Of a stretch of DNA of 64,000 nucleotides, positions 11,066 to 22,043 are shown piece by piece. Position 1 is the first letter of the stretch, and each line of letters starts with the position of its first letter. Under the pieces are notes generated by a model, which ran no database searches, was not told the origin of the DNA, and saw nothing but the letters and a program-made list of their open reading frames with translations. The stretch is from Metellina segmentata. Lineage: Eukaryota > Arthropoda > Arachnida > Araneae > Tetragnathidae. A program made the translations under genes and the position numbers. The DNA lies in contig OX375872.1 of assembly GCA_947359465.1 (NCBI GenBank), positions 18,336,018 to 18,400,017 of the forward strand, written 5' to 3'.

Positions 11066-11243
11066 ATCCAAGTGGATTTGACGAGATATTTCGTCCATAA
11101 AGATATGGCCAATCTTGCTAATGACGTGCTATCTCGTCTTCAAGATATCGCCGATTTGTTGACGAAAACAAAATATCTTGTCCATCTAGATGTGGTTAGT
11201 TTTTTTTACTGATGATATACCTCTGAGAGAAACACCAGGGGGG
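11066..11243. mobile_element. Palindrome family 1 MITE
   Basis: Starts AATCCAAGTGGATTTGACGA like the preceding copy and ends AAACACCAGGGGGG before TTAA (11244-11247). Left truncation at the same internal point as the 10797 copy suggests the two were amplified together within the host tandem unit. Confidence 0.75.
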
Positions 11244-11560
11244 TTAAATAACCTTCTGCTTGACAGATGTTAGCGCTTCTTTTCACGTCTTACGGTTATT
11301 CATACAGGATGCGTTATTTAGGCGCAATATCCGGAACCACATCAGCCACATTAAACAACCAGGGTTCAGATTATTTCCTTTCACATCATCAAACAAAACA
11401 TCCCACTCTCACTAAATAACCTTCTCTCGGGTTTAAAGCATCGTCACCTCTTTTCATGTTTCACGGTTAACCGGATGTGTTACCCAGATGCAATTTACGG
11501 TCCGCGGGCTAGAGGATTTCTTCACAATTACAAGAACCCATTCTTTCCGGGAAGGACGGG

Positions 11561-12447
11561 CGATACCAAACGGATGCTTCGCAGGAGAATTTCGATTTTA
11601 TTCAAATCCCTTCACCTACAACATTCTCGGAAAAAAATGGAGCGAGAGGCAAAAACAAGAGGACTCTAAGCCCTTATCTCAATGAGACTGAGAATAGTAG
11701 ATAGTGCTTCCCCCCTCAACCCACCCCCCTTCCGTGAAGGCCGAGATGAGAAAAGTTTTAAGCGATATCCGCACAGTCGCACATGAGGCTAGTTTATTTT
11801 TTTTACATCGGAGCAGCGAAATCGCTTTCAAAGACTGAACATAACATTTCATTCTGAGTAAAGCCGGGGGATTTAAGACCTCCCTCCGAATTGGCATGCG
11901 AATAAAATTGAAATCTGCCCCCCGTCGGAATAAATTGTTTCGAGAGTTAAATTAAGGCTGAATATCTTTTGAGGTACTCAGGTGGAAGTAAACTATGGAA
12001 TAACATAAAAATGCTTCGATTTCATTGGAGCGAAAGCGCTTGTTACGTGACGGACGGATGGCATGATTTAAGAAATACGTTTTACGCTCAGTAGTTATGG
12101 CTGTTAGCTCCGGTTTACACGCACAGGCTGCTAAACTCAAATCCACATCTTATATTCCGGATGAGATGTCGCAGTATCTTTACGTCTTGATGGGATGGGA
12201 TGAAAACCAGACGTAACAAGGAGGATTACGTTTTGGATTTTCGCGAATAGGATCCGGAGTTTGCGCTGAATAAATTAAATATTGCTTTCGCTTCTGTTTT
12301 TTTGGATTCGACTTTTTTACAATGGATTTTGATGCAATAGTCCGTCCTGTTCATGGCGCTAGATGGTATTGAGTCGCAAAAACGAGTGTTATTTACTTCA
12401 CAGGATGTAAAGTTTTAATGATGTTCGAAAGAAGAAAAACAAGCGAG
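11561..12447. other. Unassigned sequence
   Basis: Several short ORFs occur, for example two overlapping ones at 11475-11685 on the plus strand. None has a recognisable domain, and their start lies in the tandem repeat. Confidence 0.35.
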
Positions 12448-13136
12448 TAGGGTCAGGTGAGGTAATTGTAAACATGGGGTAATTGTAAACAAGTTATACA
12501 AGGGCCCACGTGGGAGCCCAGAACTAAAAAGTTGTGAAATATGAAAGCTGGCAATTCTGAGGATGCAATAGGGTGATCCCGTATTTCTTTGAACCACAGC
12601 TGATAGCAATATGTTTAGTTGAAAAACTTATGTTTGAAAAGTTTGGGTTTTAAAATTTTTGTGTGCTGCATTTTCTGCTGCCCTGCATAATATATTGAAA
12701 GGTATGTTGTTCCAATTCTTTAGTACGGTCAGTTATGTTTCTATCGAACAGAAAATCATTGACTTTTGATTCTGGGAACTTTAATACACCTACAGTTGAA
12801 TGTTTACAATCACCCCTTATTTTTCAAGGGACGGGGTAATTGTAAACATAACTTTGCCAATAGTTTCGTTCAATTTGGATGGAAAACAAATATGTTTTCC
12901 AGTGTAATTTACCCTTACTTTCTGGGGTAATTGTAGACACGCGGGGTAATTGTAAACAGCCGAGGACGGTATTAAATTTTTTTTCTGGAATCTTTGTACT
13001 AATTAAATATCAAAGTAGAATAGTGACAGGTTAGTTTAGTAGGGTGAACCATGTTTAATTACTTTATCAAGAGTTTGCAAATAGGGATTGAAAGTGAACA
13101 TACAAATTTTGTTTACAATTACTCCGCCTTACACTA
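12448..13136. mobile_element. TA-flanked TIR transposon, non-autonomous
   Basis: 689 bp from TA at 12448 to TA at 13135. The first ~27 bp and the reverse complement of the last ~27 bp match at about 22 positions, with the inner part GTAATTGTAAACA identical. At least four further copies of GGGGTAATTGTAAAC lie inside (about 12477, 12836, 12924, 12941). They look like repeated subterminal transposase-binding sites. The TA target suggests the Tc1/mariner-IS630 group. No transposase remains. Confidence 0.8.
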
Positions 13137-13655
13137 CTTAGGAAAAAATTGTGTTCTTTGGTTGTGCTTTTAAATTTAGTTAAGCATTAAAAATGGCAGA
13201 AAGTAAGGAGCCTTTTCGAGGAATTATGCTTTTTTTATTTTCGAAAGGTATGTGTTGTGTAGTGTGAGGGTGCCGTGGACGAATCCACGGACCGCAAGTG
13301 GCTCAGATGGTTTAGTCACCTGGATCAATTATTTAGCCAGAAACTTCACAACTTCTATGAGCGCGGTATTATGCTCCTACCCAAGAGGTGGAGAAAAGTC
13401 ATCGAGAACAAAAATGTACATACTATATTGATTAAATATAATTGTTAGTAAATAAAACAATTTTTCTTCAATTTTTGTAAAAACACGGGACGAACTTTTG
13501 CATTATTCTAATACAATAACTTTCTCCACGATATGTGATGTCAGAGATTGGGATTTTTAATTATAAAATATCAAAAACGATACTAGTTAGGTTTTGAAGT
13601 GACATTTATAGTCAAATGTGGAAAATACAGTTGGAAAGTTGACATAAATCATAAG
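13137..13655. other. Unassigned AT-rich sequence
   Basis: No gene or repeat recognised. Confidence 0.35.
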
Positions 13656-13659
13656 TTGA

Positions 13660-13855
13660 CCCTCTGAGGTGTTAAAACGCATGATTCCACCTTGCAACCT
13701 GCAGACTCCCGGCATGACTTAAAACCCATTTTGACCTTATTGACCAATATAATCTTTGCAAATGATTCTATTCTAAGTAAAGGAGTATATCATCCTTTCA
13801 AAGGATTCTATTCAATGGAATAGTACTGATAGAATCTTAACCAATGAATTTTTAT
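13660..13855 (+). mobile_element. TTAA element family 2, 5' fragment
   Basis: Begins CCCTCTGAGGTGTTAAAACGCATGATTCC after TTGA (a one-base variant of TTAA). It continues with TTGACCAATATAATCTTTGCAA and two to three ~41-bp units. The 3' tail of the family is missing. Compare the complete copy at 25863. Confidence 0.75.
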
Positions 13856-13859
13856 CTTT

Positions 13860-14485
13860 TTGAGTCAACTTTTGAAGATTTAAGGTTTTGACAATAATTA
13901 ACCATTATTATAAAATAGTTTGCAATTTGATAGCTTTAGTAGCTCCTAGTATAAGCTTATTGTATTGCTTTTGATATATAGTATTGCTTTTGATAGCTCC
14001 TAGTATAAGCTAATCTATTATACAACTGTTTTCCCTCTGTATTAGTCATTTTTTTAAGCTTTAGATTTTGACAGAATGTAACTATGCCCTATTGTGAAAC
14101 AGTAGGCAAGTTGATTATTTTCACAACGAAATTAATTAAATTTCGCTTCTCTACTTTGTCAACAAAATCTTCTCTATTGTACCATTTTTCATCTTTATTA
14201 GTCATTTTTTAAGCTTTAGAATTTGACAGAATGTAACTATGCACTATTGTGAAATAGTATGTAATTTCATTGCTTTCACAACGAAATGAATTAAAATATA
14301 CTTCTCTGTTGCACCAGTTTTCATCTTTATTAGTCCTTTTTCGAAGTTTTACATTTTGACTACATGTAACCCACCATTATTGTGAAACAGTATGCAATAT
14401 TTGATAGCTCTTCAAAATGAAATTACTTGAGGCGCGCATCCCAGCTTTTCTAATAAAATCCAGTCTATTGTACTCCTGATCGAAT
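13860..14485. repeat. Tandem repeat, ~130-157 bp units
   Basis: About four diverged units marked by AAGCTTTAGATTTTGACAGAATGTAAC at about 14058 and 14212 and a weaker match near 14345. Each is followed by CTATTGTGAAACAGTA, then TTTTCATCTTTATTAGTC. The first unit near 13868 is the most diverged and includes an internal duplication (AGCTCCTAGTATAAGCT). Confidence 0.75.
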
Positions 14486-15455
14486 TGATGGTGAATGGGT
14501 TTATCGTAAAAAGCCAGCAGCCAATAACCACGTCAAGTGTTATGGGTAGAGTGCCTACAGCATCCCACGAGTGGGATTAAACGCTTGAGACATGCAAATG
14601 GCTCCATATATGCCAATTTGGAAAACTTTTACCGATAAAATACAAGTTATCTCAAGAAATACACGGTGCACGTTTCATACTTTTCATGCTCTAAAACATA
14701 TAACGATTTCATTTTTCTCCTAACAAGTCCCAAAATAAACGTCAAAAATGTCGGAAGATATTCTAAATAATGAATGCTGCCCTGGCTCTTCGCACATAAA
14801 TCAATCGGTGATTAGATTGAAATATTATAGCGATGGGAGATATATGTTGCTTTAAGCTACAACTGGGAACAAAGAGCTAATAAAACATTCTCGGTTTTAT
14901 GGAGCTAAAACTTTACGACCCCAAAGCGTACGTTTTATTTTTCCTCCGCCAAAAATCTAGTCATAAAAAAGAAAGAGTCCCCCTCCTTTGCTTCATGTAG
15001 ACAAACTCTTTCCGAAGGAAAATATCGAAGCTTTTTTCAATCGCCTCTTTTGGAAAAGTCGGTATAAGCATCTTTGACTTCGGGGATTTCCCACAAGTTT
15101 CGGTTCGTCTGCCTATATGTAAATGCTTAAGGTCAAAAACTTTATTCGTGTTTGCTTTGGACAAATATGTAGCTTTAACTATTAAAAGGAGTTGGGAGGT
15201 TTCAGATTTGGACAGTTGGGTGTTTTATTCTTTCTATCTTCCTCATAACTGGATTTTCTGTTCCCTTTCGCTCCCTCAGATTTTCATGTTTGAGTTACGG
15301 CATAAAGCATGTATATGTAGGGCAGGCATAAAAACTTTCCCTTTTTATTCGGATTAAATTCTTTAGCATTGTATTTTCTACATACATTTGCTTTTCTCAC
15401 ATTCCATTTCAACTCTATCATTTTATTATAGTAGCGACTGCCTCAGTGATAATTG
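14486..15455. other. Unassigned sequence
   Basis: ORFs on both strands near 14961-15357 (67 and 69 codons) show no known domain or codon pattern that I can defend. Confidence 0.35.
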
Positions 15456-15459
15456 TCCC

Positions 15460-15975
15460 CTCTTCATTGCCAAATAGGCTTGAGTACTCTAGATATAGAT
15501 GTATTTCTTTCTACTATTTTGGTAAATATTTACTTATGTATCTATGCCCATAAGGAAATATTTGGTTATGGTAATTTACTTGTTTTCTTTGCTTACCAGA
15601 TAGGATTCATTCCTCTTTGGCTGCATTTCTCTCTTCAGTATCCTTTAACATTTCCTTTTCGCGTATGTCCATTTACTTACCAAATAGTTTAGATTCCTCT
15701 CTGGCTATGTTTCTTTCTTCTAGGTCACTAAATATTTCCTTACCTGTATTTACATACCAGAGAGGTCTCATTCCCCTCGTGCTGTAATCTGTGAATGCCC
15801 ATTTACTTACCAAATAGGTTCGATTCCCCTCTGGCTGTATTTCTAACCTTCTATGTCAGTAAATCTTTTTTTTATGTTGTATGTGCCCATTAACTCACCA
15901 AATAGGCTCGATTCCTCTGTGACTACATTTCTATTTTCTGTTTTAGTAAATATTTCCTGATAGGAATTGATGACC
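15460..15975. repeat. Tandem repeat, variable ~53-126 bp units
   Basis: The landmark TTACCAAATAGGTTCGATTCC recurs with variation at about 15468, 15595, 15680, 15757, 15809 and 15896. Each is followed by CTCTGGCTGTATTTCT and a TTCTATGTCAGTAAATATTTCC-like stretch. The 79-codon ORF across it (15453-15692) is repeat translation. Confidence 0.78.
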
Positions 15976-15984
15976 TGATAGTCC

Positions 15985-16055
15985 CAATTTTCTTGGCATT
16001 GTTTGGAGCAGCTTAGTCATGTGCGGGCGTTGCCCCATAAAACCCAAAACCAACA
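15985..16055. repeat. Short dispersed repeat
   Basis: TTGGAGCAGC...GTTGCCCCATAAAACCCAAAACCAA resembles blocks at about 34470-34525 (GGAGCAGCGTGGTC...AAATCCCCAAACCAC) and 35090-35145 (CAGTATGGCC...CATAAAACCCCCAAACAAACC). Its origin is unknown. Confidence 0.5.
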
Positions 16056-16060
16056 AACGT

Positions 16061-17040
16061 TACCGTATAAGGTTGGTAGGTTGAATTTTATGGCACAAAG
16101 ATCATAGTCAGTTATTTGGTCATTAAGGTATCCGAACAGGTTGAAAACAAATGTCATTTTTGACCAAATATTCCAAAAACGTTTTTGATTTTATTTGATA
16201 GAGTATTTATTCGACTTTCCAAAATATATTTGATTTTTTTCCTCTAAGGTAATTAGTTACAGGTGTATTAAGATTTTAATCAAGGTTGGGAAACCGGAAA
16301 TAGGTATGGAAAACACCGAAAATGGCCGTTAAAAAAAACCAAAAACCTGCCACAAATTTAAATTAAAAATTTACTTCTTTTTTTTTCAAATATAATTTTA
16401 GAAAGTTTTCTCAAATGTTTAAATGGTTTCTCTTTTGGAAATATTGTGAACATTTTAAAAGAGAAGTAAAGAACAAAATTGTTTACACAAACAGTAAAAG
16501 TAAGAGAGAGCAAACGATACATTTTTTTAAACTCTAAATTAATATTTATGCATTATTTCCTCACTTGTAATGTTATAACACAAAAAAGTTATGGATGAAT
16601 TCTCGTAACACTTTGAGAACTTGTTCTTTATAATGTTATCTAAGGAATGAACTAGAATAATGCTGAGTTGAAAAGTTTTTAAATTATGGCCATTTATTTA
16701 AGAAATAGGACTGTAAAACTACCAAATATTTGTATTCATTTTTCAATCGCTTGTAAAAGTTTTGTTTATTTTAATATCCTTTTGATTCTAGTTCATTCCT
16801 TAGAAAAATGCATGTCGTTTATTTTGGTAGCATCATTTTTTAAATGGGTTGAATATATTTTCATGTAGAATATTTGAAGTTTTTGACAAATTAAAAAAAA
16901 TTTCATTCATAATCATCATTTTTACAAAATTATTAATATATATTTTAAACATTTATAGCCTAATGCTATTGTTTAATAATACTAAACATAAAAATATCAT
17001 TAAAATGTTTCTATACCACATTAAAAATAAGGGCCTCGAA
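16061..17040. other. Unassigned AT-rich sequence
   Basis: ORFs at 16686-17073 are long runs of F, I, L, Y and K codons in ~75% AT sequence. I see no conserved motif in them. Confidence 0.4.
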
Positions 17041-17044
17041 CGTG

Positions 17045-17113
17045 TTCGGTACCTTAAGTGTGTTATGGTGTAAAAGCAACACTACTTTGCTCCGAAATCT
17101 CGTGACCAAAAGC
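17045..17113 (+). mobile_element. TTAA element family 2, 3' tail fragment
   Basis: TTAAGTGTGTTATGGTGTAAAAGCAACACTACTTTGCTCCGAAATCTCGTGA matches the tail of the complete copy ending at 26464. The internal minisatellite and the terminal CCCTC are missing. Confidence 0.6.
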
Positions 17114-18595
17114 TAAAAGTTGATTAATAACTTAAGAGAAAAAGGATTTGGAAAATATTTTCGTTGAATTTTAATTGAATTTCTAGAAGTGAATTAAGAT
17201 CTAAAGTAATATTTTGCCAATTTGTATTGAGAAAATATCTATTTTTTTAAGATTTGTGTATGTTTACAATTTTATTATTAGATAAAGCCCTTGAGTGGGT
17301 AATTGAGGGGGTTATTTAACGTCTAATAGGATAGAATTATACTCAGCTATACACAGATACCAGTGTTGGGTGTAATAGACCGTTTTTTAATAGATTGGAT
17401 TAGTTAACTAAAATTCTAATAACACTAAACAATCACGAATAATGTTAATAATGATTGAAAAATTAGTCAGAACCTAACTAAATCAAATATTCATTTTAAT
17501 AACCCGATTATCACTTTTAGTCATAAATTCGTAGACAAAACTCCTACAGTAGAGATATCAAAAATTAATTAACGATATTGCGTACCTTCACGATTTTCTT
17601 AAATTGTGTATCGAAGAGCAAGTCAATTTAACCAACGTGTGGCAAATGTCTTTATAAGAAAGCTAATTTTAAACATTAATTTTGAAGTTATTTTTTTAAT
17701 GTCTTTATTTTAAAGACATTTGCCAATCATGGAAACTTAAACGGACCGTTGGTATACGTTACCTCAGAAATAAAATGACCTACTATCCCCTTTGTTGCAA
17801 ACTCTTTAAAACATGGAATACAATTAAATATTCATCCTATTTTTAGTTGCTATTTATATAAAGCAGTAAATTAAGGCAACTAAGTACTCTGGTTAAGTTA
17901 TATCTATACTATAAATCGTTATAAATAGCTCCATTAGAGAGAAATAGCTACATAACTCCAGTTAAAACTTCATTTCTTTTTTTTCGTCTGCTGAAATCAT
18001 TAATCCGCAAAATCAAATGGAAACGGAAAAAATAAATTTAGAATCTGTCACCTCTTTATTATGCATTCTAAGGAATACAATAATAATGAAATTCTAATAA
18101 ATTAATTTTAAAATGCTCTAGATTAAATTTTGAAATAAATGCTTCGCACAAAAAAAAAATGCAAAATATTCGGACTACCTGTAAGCCAAATCTCATAACT
18201 GTAAGTGCCATAGATTCGTTAGGAAACTGCGTACATATAAACAGATAGACAGAAAACAGGCAGACACTTCATTTTATAATAGCAGATACTGTGCCATTTG
18301 GCACCACTAATCCTTAAAGGGTTAATTACATTATATCTTGTGATTGTTCTTTAACTTCGACAGATTTTGTACATCAAATCGAAAAGTGTTTGACCTGGAT
18401 GCATTTTTAAGGAAAAAAATTATTTCAAAGAAGCAGGTGTTATTTGGCTTTCTCCTGCAGATTTTTTTATTTGACTCTCATACAGAAAAGTCCTTACCAA
18501 TAAAAGTATCTAGGTGTGACAGATGGCCCGAAAAGTATTAACTGGTATCCTGTCCGTACAGACTGGTATGGCAATGCTGAGGTCAGGTGATGTAA
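17114..18595. other. Unassigned AT-rich sequence
   Basis: No gene recognised. A 65-codon ORF (18344-18541) has no recognisable domain. Confidence 0.4.
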
Positions 18596-18599
18596 TTAA

Positions 18600-18845
18600 C
18601 CCACTGAGTGTCACAAGATTTCGGAGTAGTCTAGTTTGTCTTTACACCACAGCACACTTAATGACTTAATAACCACTCTTATTGATTGAAAGAATCCATG
18701 GAATCTGTCAACTTTGGACAGATTATATTGCTACTCACACCATAGAATAGACCAATAGAAGTCTTCACAAGAATTCCTTGGATAGATTGTATTAATCCTT
18801 CAATCAGAAAAGAATCCTTTGGAAAACATTATTGTTCATTTATTT
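18600..18845 (-). mobile_element. TTAA element family 2, 3' part
   Basis: TTAA (18596-18599) is followed by CCCACTGAGTGTCACAAGATTTCGG. Then come the reversed tail (TTACACCACAGCACACTTAATGACTTAATAACC) and ~41-bp units. It breaks off near 18845, just before a SINE. Confidence 0.78.
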
Positions 18846-18857
18846 AGAAGAGAGGAG

Positions 18858-19110
18858 CCATGGTACCCTCAGTTTTGCAACTGGTGGGTTGCCAGTTCGA
18901 ATCCAGCCAAAGGCTGTCGGGTACAAAAGGAATTGATTCAGGTTAAATCTGTCGGGGCCTCAAATGTCCTCACGTTGGCGTGGTGTGGAAGTTTGGTGCC
19001 AGCTCGGGTGTAAAACGTCTGACCGTGATCCAAAATTACGTGATGTTGTCCTCGGAACTTTCCTTCAGGTTTGATCCCGAACCAACGTCAATAGTCCGTT
19101 GTGTACCCCA
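18858..19110 (+). repeat. SINE family A, head partly lost
   Basis: Starts inside the head (GGTTGCCAGTTCGAATCC B-box region, about 18888-18905) and includes the central and body blocks. It ends near TTGTGTACCCC without the usual TTAATTAA tail. Confidence 0.82.
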
Positions 19111-20367
19111 AACAAAAGCTATGCAACGCGTATCATGTAATTAATTTTCTGCAAAATTTCTTAACTAAAAAAGTAGTTTTCGAAATTTATGATCAGACAC
19201 CTACCTGCATACATTTTGATGGAACAGATTCAGACTTTCTAAGTAAATGCGCAAATTATAAACTTAAATCCATTAAAGGTAATCACAAGTATATAAATTT
19301 CATTTCTTTCAATAAATATATTATTTATTTATAGTATTAAGACCACGGGTATAACATGAAATAATTTTTGAAAGCCTATCAAAAGTTCAAATCCAAGTCC
19401 TCGAAACGAAATAAATCTTACACAATTTAACCCACTTCACCATCCGTAAGTCACATTTGTTCTTTATTTGCAGTTTATCGGTTAAAAACCTCTTCCATAT
19501 CAGTTTCAAATTAATGTAAACCAAAGTACACATAATGAAACAACACATTTTGAGAGACAAGCGAAATCGTGTTTCATAAATATGCATGACGAAATATAAC
19601 TCATAACGTAACTTCGAGATACTTTCTAGAGCAATTAAATGTATTTAATCCCAAAGAATCCAGAATAATTAGATCAGGTTTAAAATCTACGATTCAAAAT
19701 CGTCCCCACGTCCCCCCTTCAGTTGGCTAACAATCACATTCTAGTTGCCATAGTGACTGAAATGCCCTTTATCCCGCTGCATTTACCACTCTTTCGATGA
19801 TATTGTTTTAGGATGAAAGAGCGGCTACATTTCGATTCAATTAGACTACTAAACGCAGACAGAGCAAATCCCATTTTGCACCCTCTAATTTAAAAGTCAA
19901 CGAGTTACTTCAGACAAAGGCTAATATGAATTTTTCGGGCAAATCAAATTCATGAGATGGGCTGGATTTGAGCAAAGTGGTAGTTTCGCGTCTGAACAGT
20001 TGAGTGGGATATAGAATTCATGCTGATACGAACTTACTGGCATTGTTGGGTTTATGTGTTTGAAATGTAATGAGTTTGAATGCTAAGGGTCTAATTGATG
20101 AGACTGGAGTTTATGAATTTTCTACCGTTATTAATTACCATAAAATTTATTATTAGCTATTTGAGAAATAGCAACTGTTCTTGTTGGAGTCACTCCACCA
20201 ACAAACATCGGTACTCGCAAGGTAAAGGATACGCTTGAGATAAAATATGTACATGTTTGGAAAATACTGGATTAGGTTTTCAGATTCCAATTACAAGAAA
20301 AATTAAATTTCCTGATTCAATCTATCATTTCCAAATAATTAATGCAAAAATTTTTAGTCATAATACT
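19111..20367. other. Unassigned sequence
   Basis: No gene recognised. Short ORFs at 19101-19334 and 19387-19587 lack known motifs. Confidence 0.35.
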
Positions 20368-20688
20368 GGTAGGTAGTTGATTATCGTCACACTGGAGAAA
20401 CATAACGAGATATTGGCGACGGTCCGGTCAATCCCGAAGGGATAGATCGAGGGCAACGCCTTGTAATTTTGGGCCACGTTTGGATGACGAGGACAACATC
20501 TGAGCAGGCATCCCACTCTCAAAACTTCGACAACACGCAAACGTGAGGGTATTTGAGGCCACGGAAGATTTAACGTGCACCAGCCTCCATGTGCACGATG
20601 GTCTTTGGTTCGACCGAGTTTCAAACTTGCAATGCAGCGGTTGCCAATCCGTTGCTCTTGGAACTGGGCTACGTCATCTGTCACCGTG
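20368..20688 (-). repeat. SINE family A, near full length
   Basis: All blocks are present in reverse orientation, including GCCACGGAAGATTTAACGTGCACCAG (central) and the head TTGGAACTGGGCTACGTC. ORFs of 108 and 121 codons on opposite strands run through it and are not genes. Confidence 0.88.
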
Positions 20689-20699
20689 GTTCAACATTT

Positions 20700-20765
20700 T
20701 GGTATTTATATATGATCCTAATGGCCCGTTGTGTTACTCTAGTGCGACTTTAATTAAATACGTAT
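20700..20765 (+). repeat. SINE family A tail fragment, inverted to neighbour
   Basis: ATGATCCTAATGGCCCGTTGTGTTACTCTAGTGCGACTTTAATTAAATACG is a plus-strand 3' tail. It lies 12 bp from the head of the minus-strand copy, which gives a head-to-tail inverted arrangement. Confidence 0.7.
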
Positions 20766-20767
20766 AT

Positions 20768-20829
20768 TATTTGTGTTGTGGTGTAAAAACAATACTACAC
20801 TACACGAAATATCGCGAAGTTCAGAGGGT
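20768..20829 (+). mobile_element. TTAA element family 2, terminal fragment
   Basis: TTGTGTTGTGGTGTAAAAACAATACTACACTACACGAAATATCGCGAAGTTCAGAGGG runs into TTAA (20830-20833). It preserves the CAGAGGG|TTAA end, the inverse of the CCCTCTGA start seen in other copies. Confidence 0.75.
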
Positions 20830-20833
20830 TAAC

Positions 20834-21112
20834 GAACAATGTCAAAGCCAAATCGAGATTAAGAAGATAATTTCATGTATCCGTTTTATTTACTTTGCAA
20901 ACGAATGAAAGGGATGTTATAAAATTTTGAAAGCAAGGCAACCAAACCAATCATTTAGATTTCCTTTCATTTTAATGTCGAATAAACGCACCAAAAATTG
21001 TTGAGAACGAGAGTAAATTTATTTTTCTTTTAAGTTGTGTTGTGGTATTCTAATCCAAAAGCAGCTAATTATGCTGAAAAGCAAGCATTCTGCACTTGGA
21101 TGTTGATGTTAA
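20834..21112. other. Unassigned sequence
   Basis: No feature recognised. Confidence 0.35.
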
Positions 21113-21310
21113 ACGACAGTGATAAAGCCGTCAATAAAAGGAATAGCTTAGCGATTCTTTAAAAGGAAACTGGAGTGCCCAAACTTTTGAAAATTTCTTA
21201 TGGTAAAAAACAGTTTAAAACGGTAAGGTTTTTAACTTAAAGTTACAGGTCTGTATTTATGCTTTTATCGAACTAATAAGCACAATTTCGGAGGTGTGTC
21301 AAAATTTTTA
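21113..21310. repeat. Dispersed repeat pair member (with 30056-30255)
   Basis: Both copies share CAGTGAYAAAGCCGTCAATAAAAGGAAT at the start, then GATTCTTTAAAA, ACTGGAG, AAACAGTTTAA, CTTA..AAAGTT..AGG and AATTTCG.GGTG.GTCAAAATTT in the same order over ~195 bp. The family is unknown. It is not part of the SINEs or MITEs described here. Confidence 0.65.
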
Positions 21311-21369
21311 TTCATGTTTGCATTTATGCGGAACGTCAGCACTTTGCGGCTGAATCTATTCAAATAACA

Positions 21370-22040
21370 AAAAATGCTTTCTAAAATTTTCATAAATACT
21401 ATGACAGCATATTTTAATGCATGTACTATTTTGACTTTTTCTTTCATTCTATTTACTTATGTGTGTTGTGGATTGTTATTGTGTATTATTTCTTTTCATT
21501 CTATCTGTTATATTAGATGCTTAGATAAATTTTATTTTTCATCGAATAAATCAGAGTCCAATAAATGCTTTGAGAGCTCGTTTTATTGAGAATGAAATAT
21601 TTTACTGCATCTTTTTATTCTGTTAAAAAAATAGTGTATATTTTTATTTTGTGTAATGCTTAGGTAATTTATCTGATACATTTTAAATTTTCAAGAACTG
21701 TATTTAATCGAGTGAAATATTTAGTTTTACTGCATGTCTTGCCGAATAAAATATTTTTCTTTATCTTTTATTTTATTCACGTGTGTTGTACATTTTGAAC
21801 TATGTATTACTGTGATAATTTGTATGCTATATTTTAATCGCAGGAAATAAATATTTTCTTAGCAAGTTTTACGGAAGGAAATATTTTTACTGTATTTTTT
21901 CTACTCACGTGTGTTACATATTTTTGTACTTAGTACTTCTTTGCTAACTTATCCAATATTGGGAATTTGTTCTTATTTCTATTATTAAGTCGAATACGTA
22001 CTTTGACAGCACATTTTTACTGAATGAAATATTTTTATTA
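21370..22040. repeat. Satellite ~130-180 bp units, left part
   Basis: Repeated modules GAATGAAATATTTTTACTGTATC (about 21589, 21742, 21872, 22021), TTCACGTGTGTTGTACATTTTG and TTTATCAGATACTTAGATAAATTTTA. The same modules resume at ~22500, so the array is one array interrupted by the mariner relic. Confidence 0.78.
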
Positions 22041-22043
22041 TAC

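Larger units (their letters stand above)
9395..11560. repeat. Complex tandem repeat carrying MITEs
   Basis: Diverged repeats of a unit with landmarks TTAAATAACC, a TTTTCACGTCTTACGGTTATTC-type stretch, GGATGTGTTATTTGGACGCAA and ATATCCGGTACAACATCAG. They occur near 9446, 9690, 9940, 10095, 11000, 11260 and 11300. Longer related blocks lie at 10437-10555 and 11443-11556, sharing GATGTGTTA, CAGATGCAATTT and GAGGATTTCTTCACA. Palindrome family 1 MITEs sit at the TTAA of several units. Confidence 0.75.

Noticed and set aside
16686..17073. Two overlapping hydrophobic plus-strand ORFs
   Set aside because: Low-complexity F/I/L/K-rich translation of very AT-rich DNA, with no motif or splice context.
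20358..20908. 108- and 121-codon ORFs on opposite strands
   Set aside because: Both translate SINE family A and its flank.
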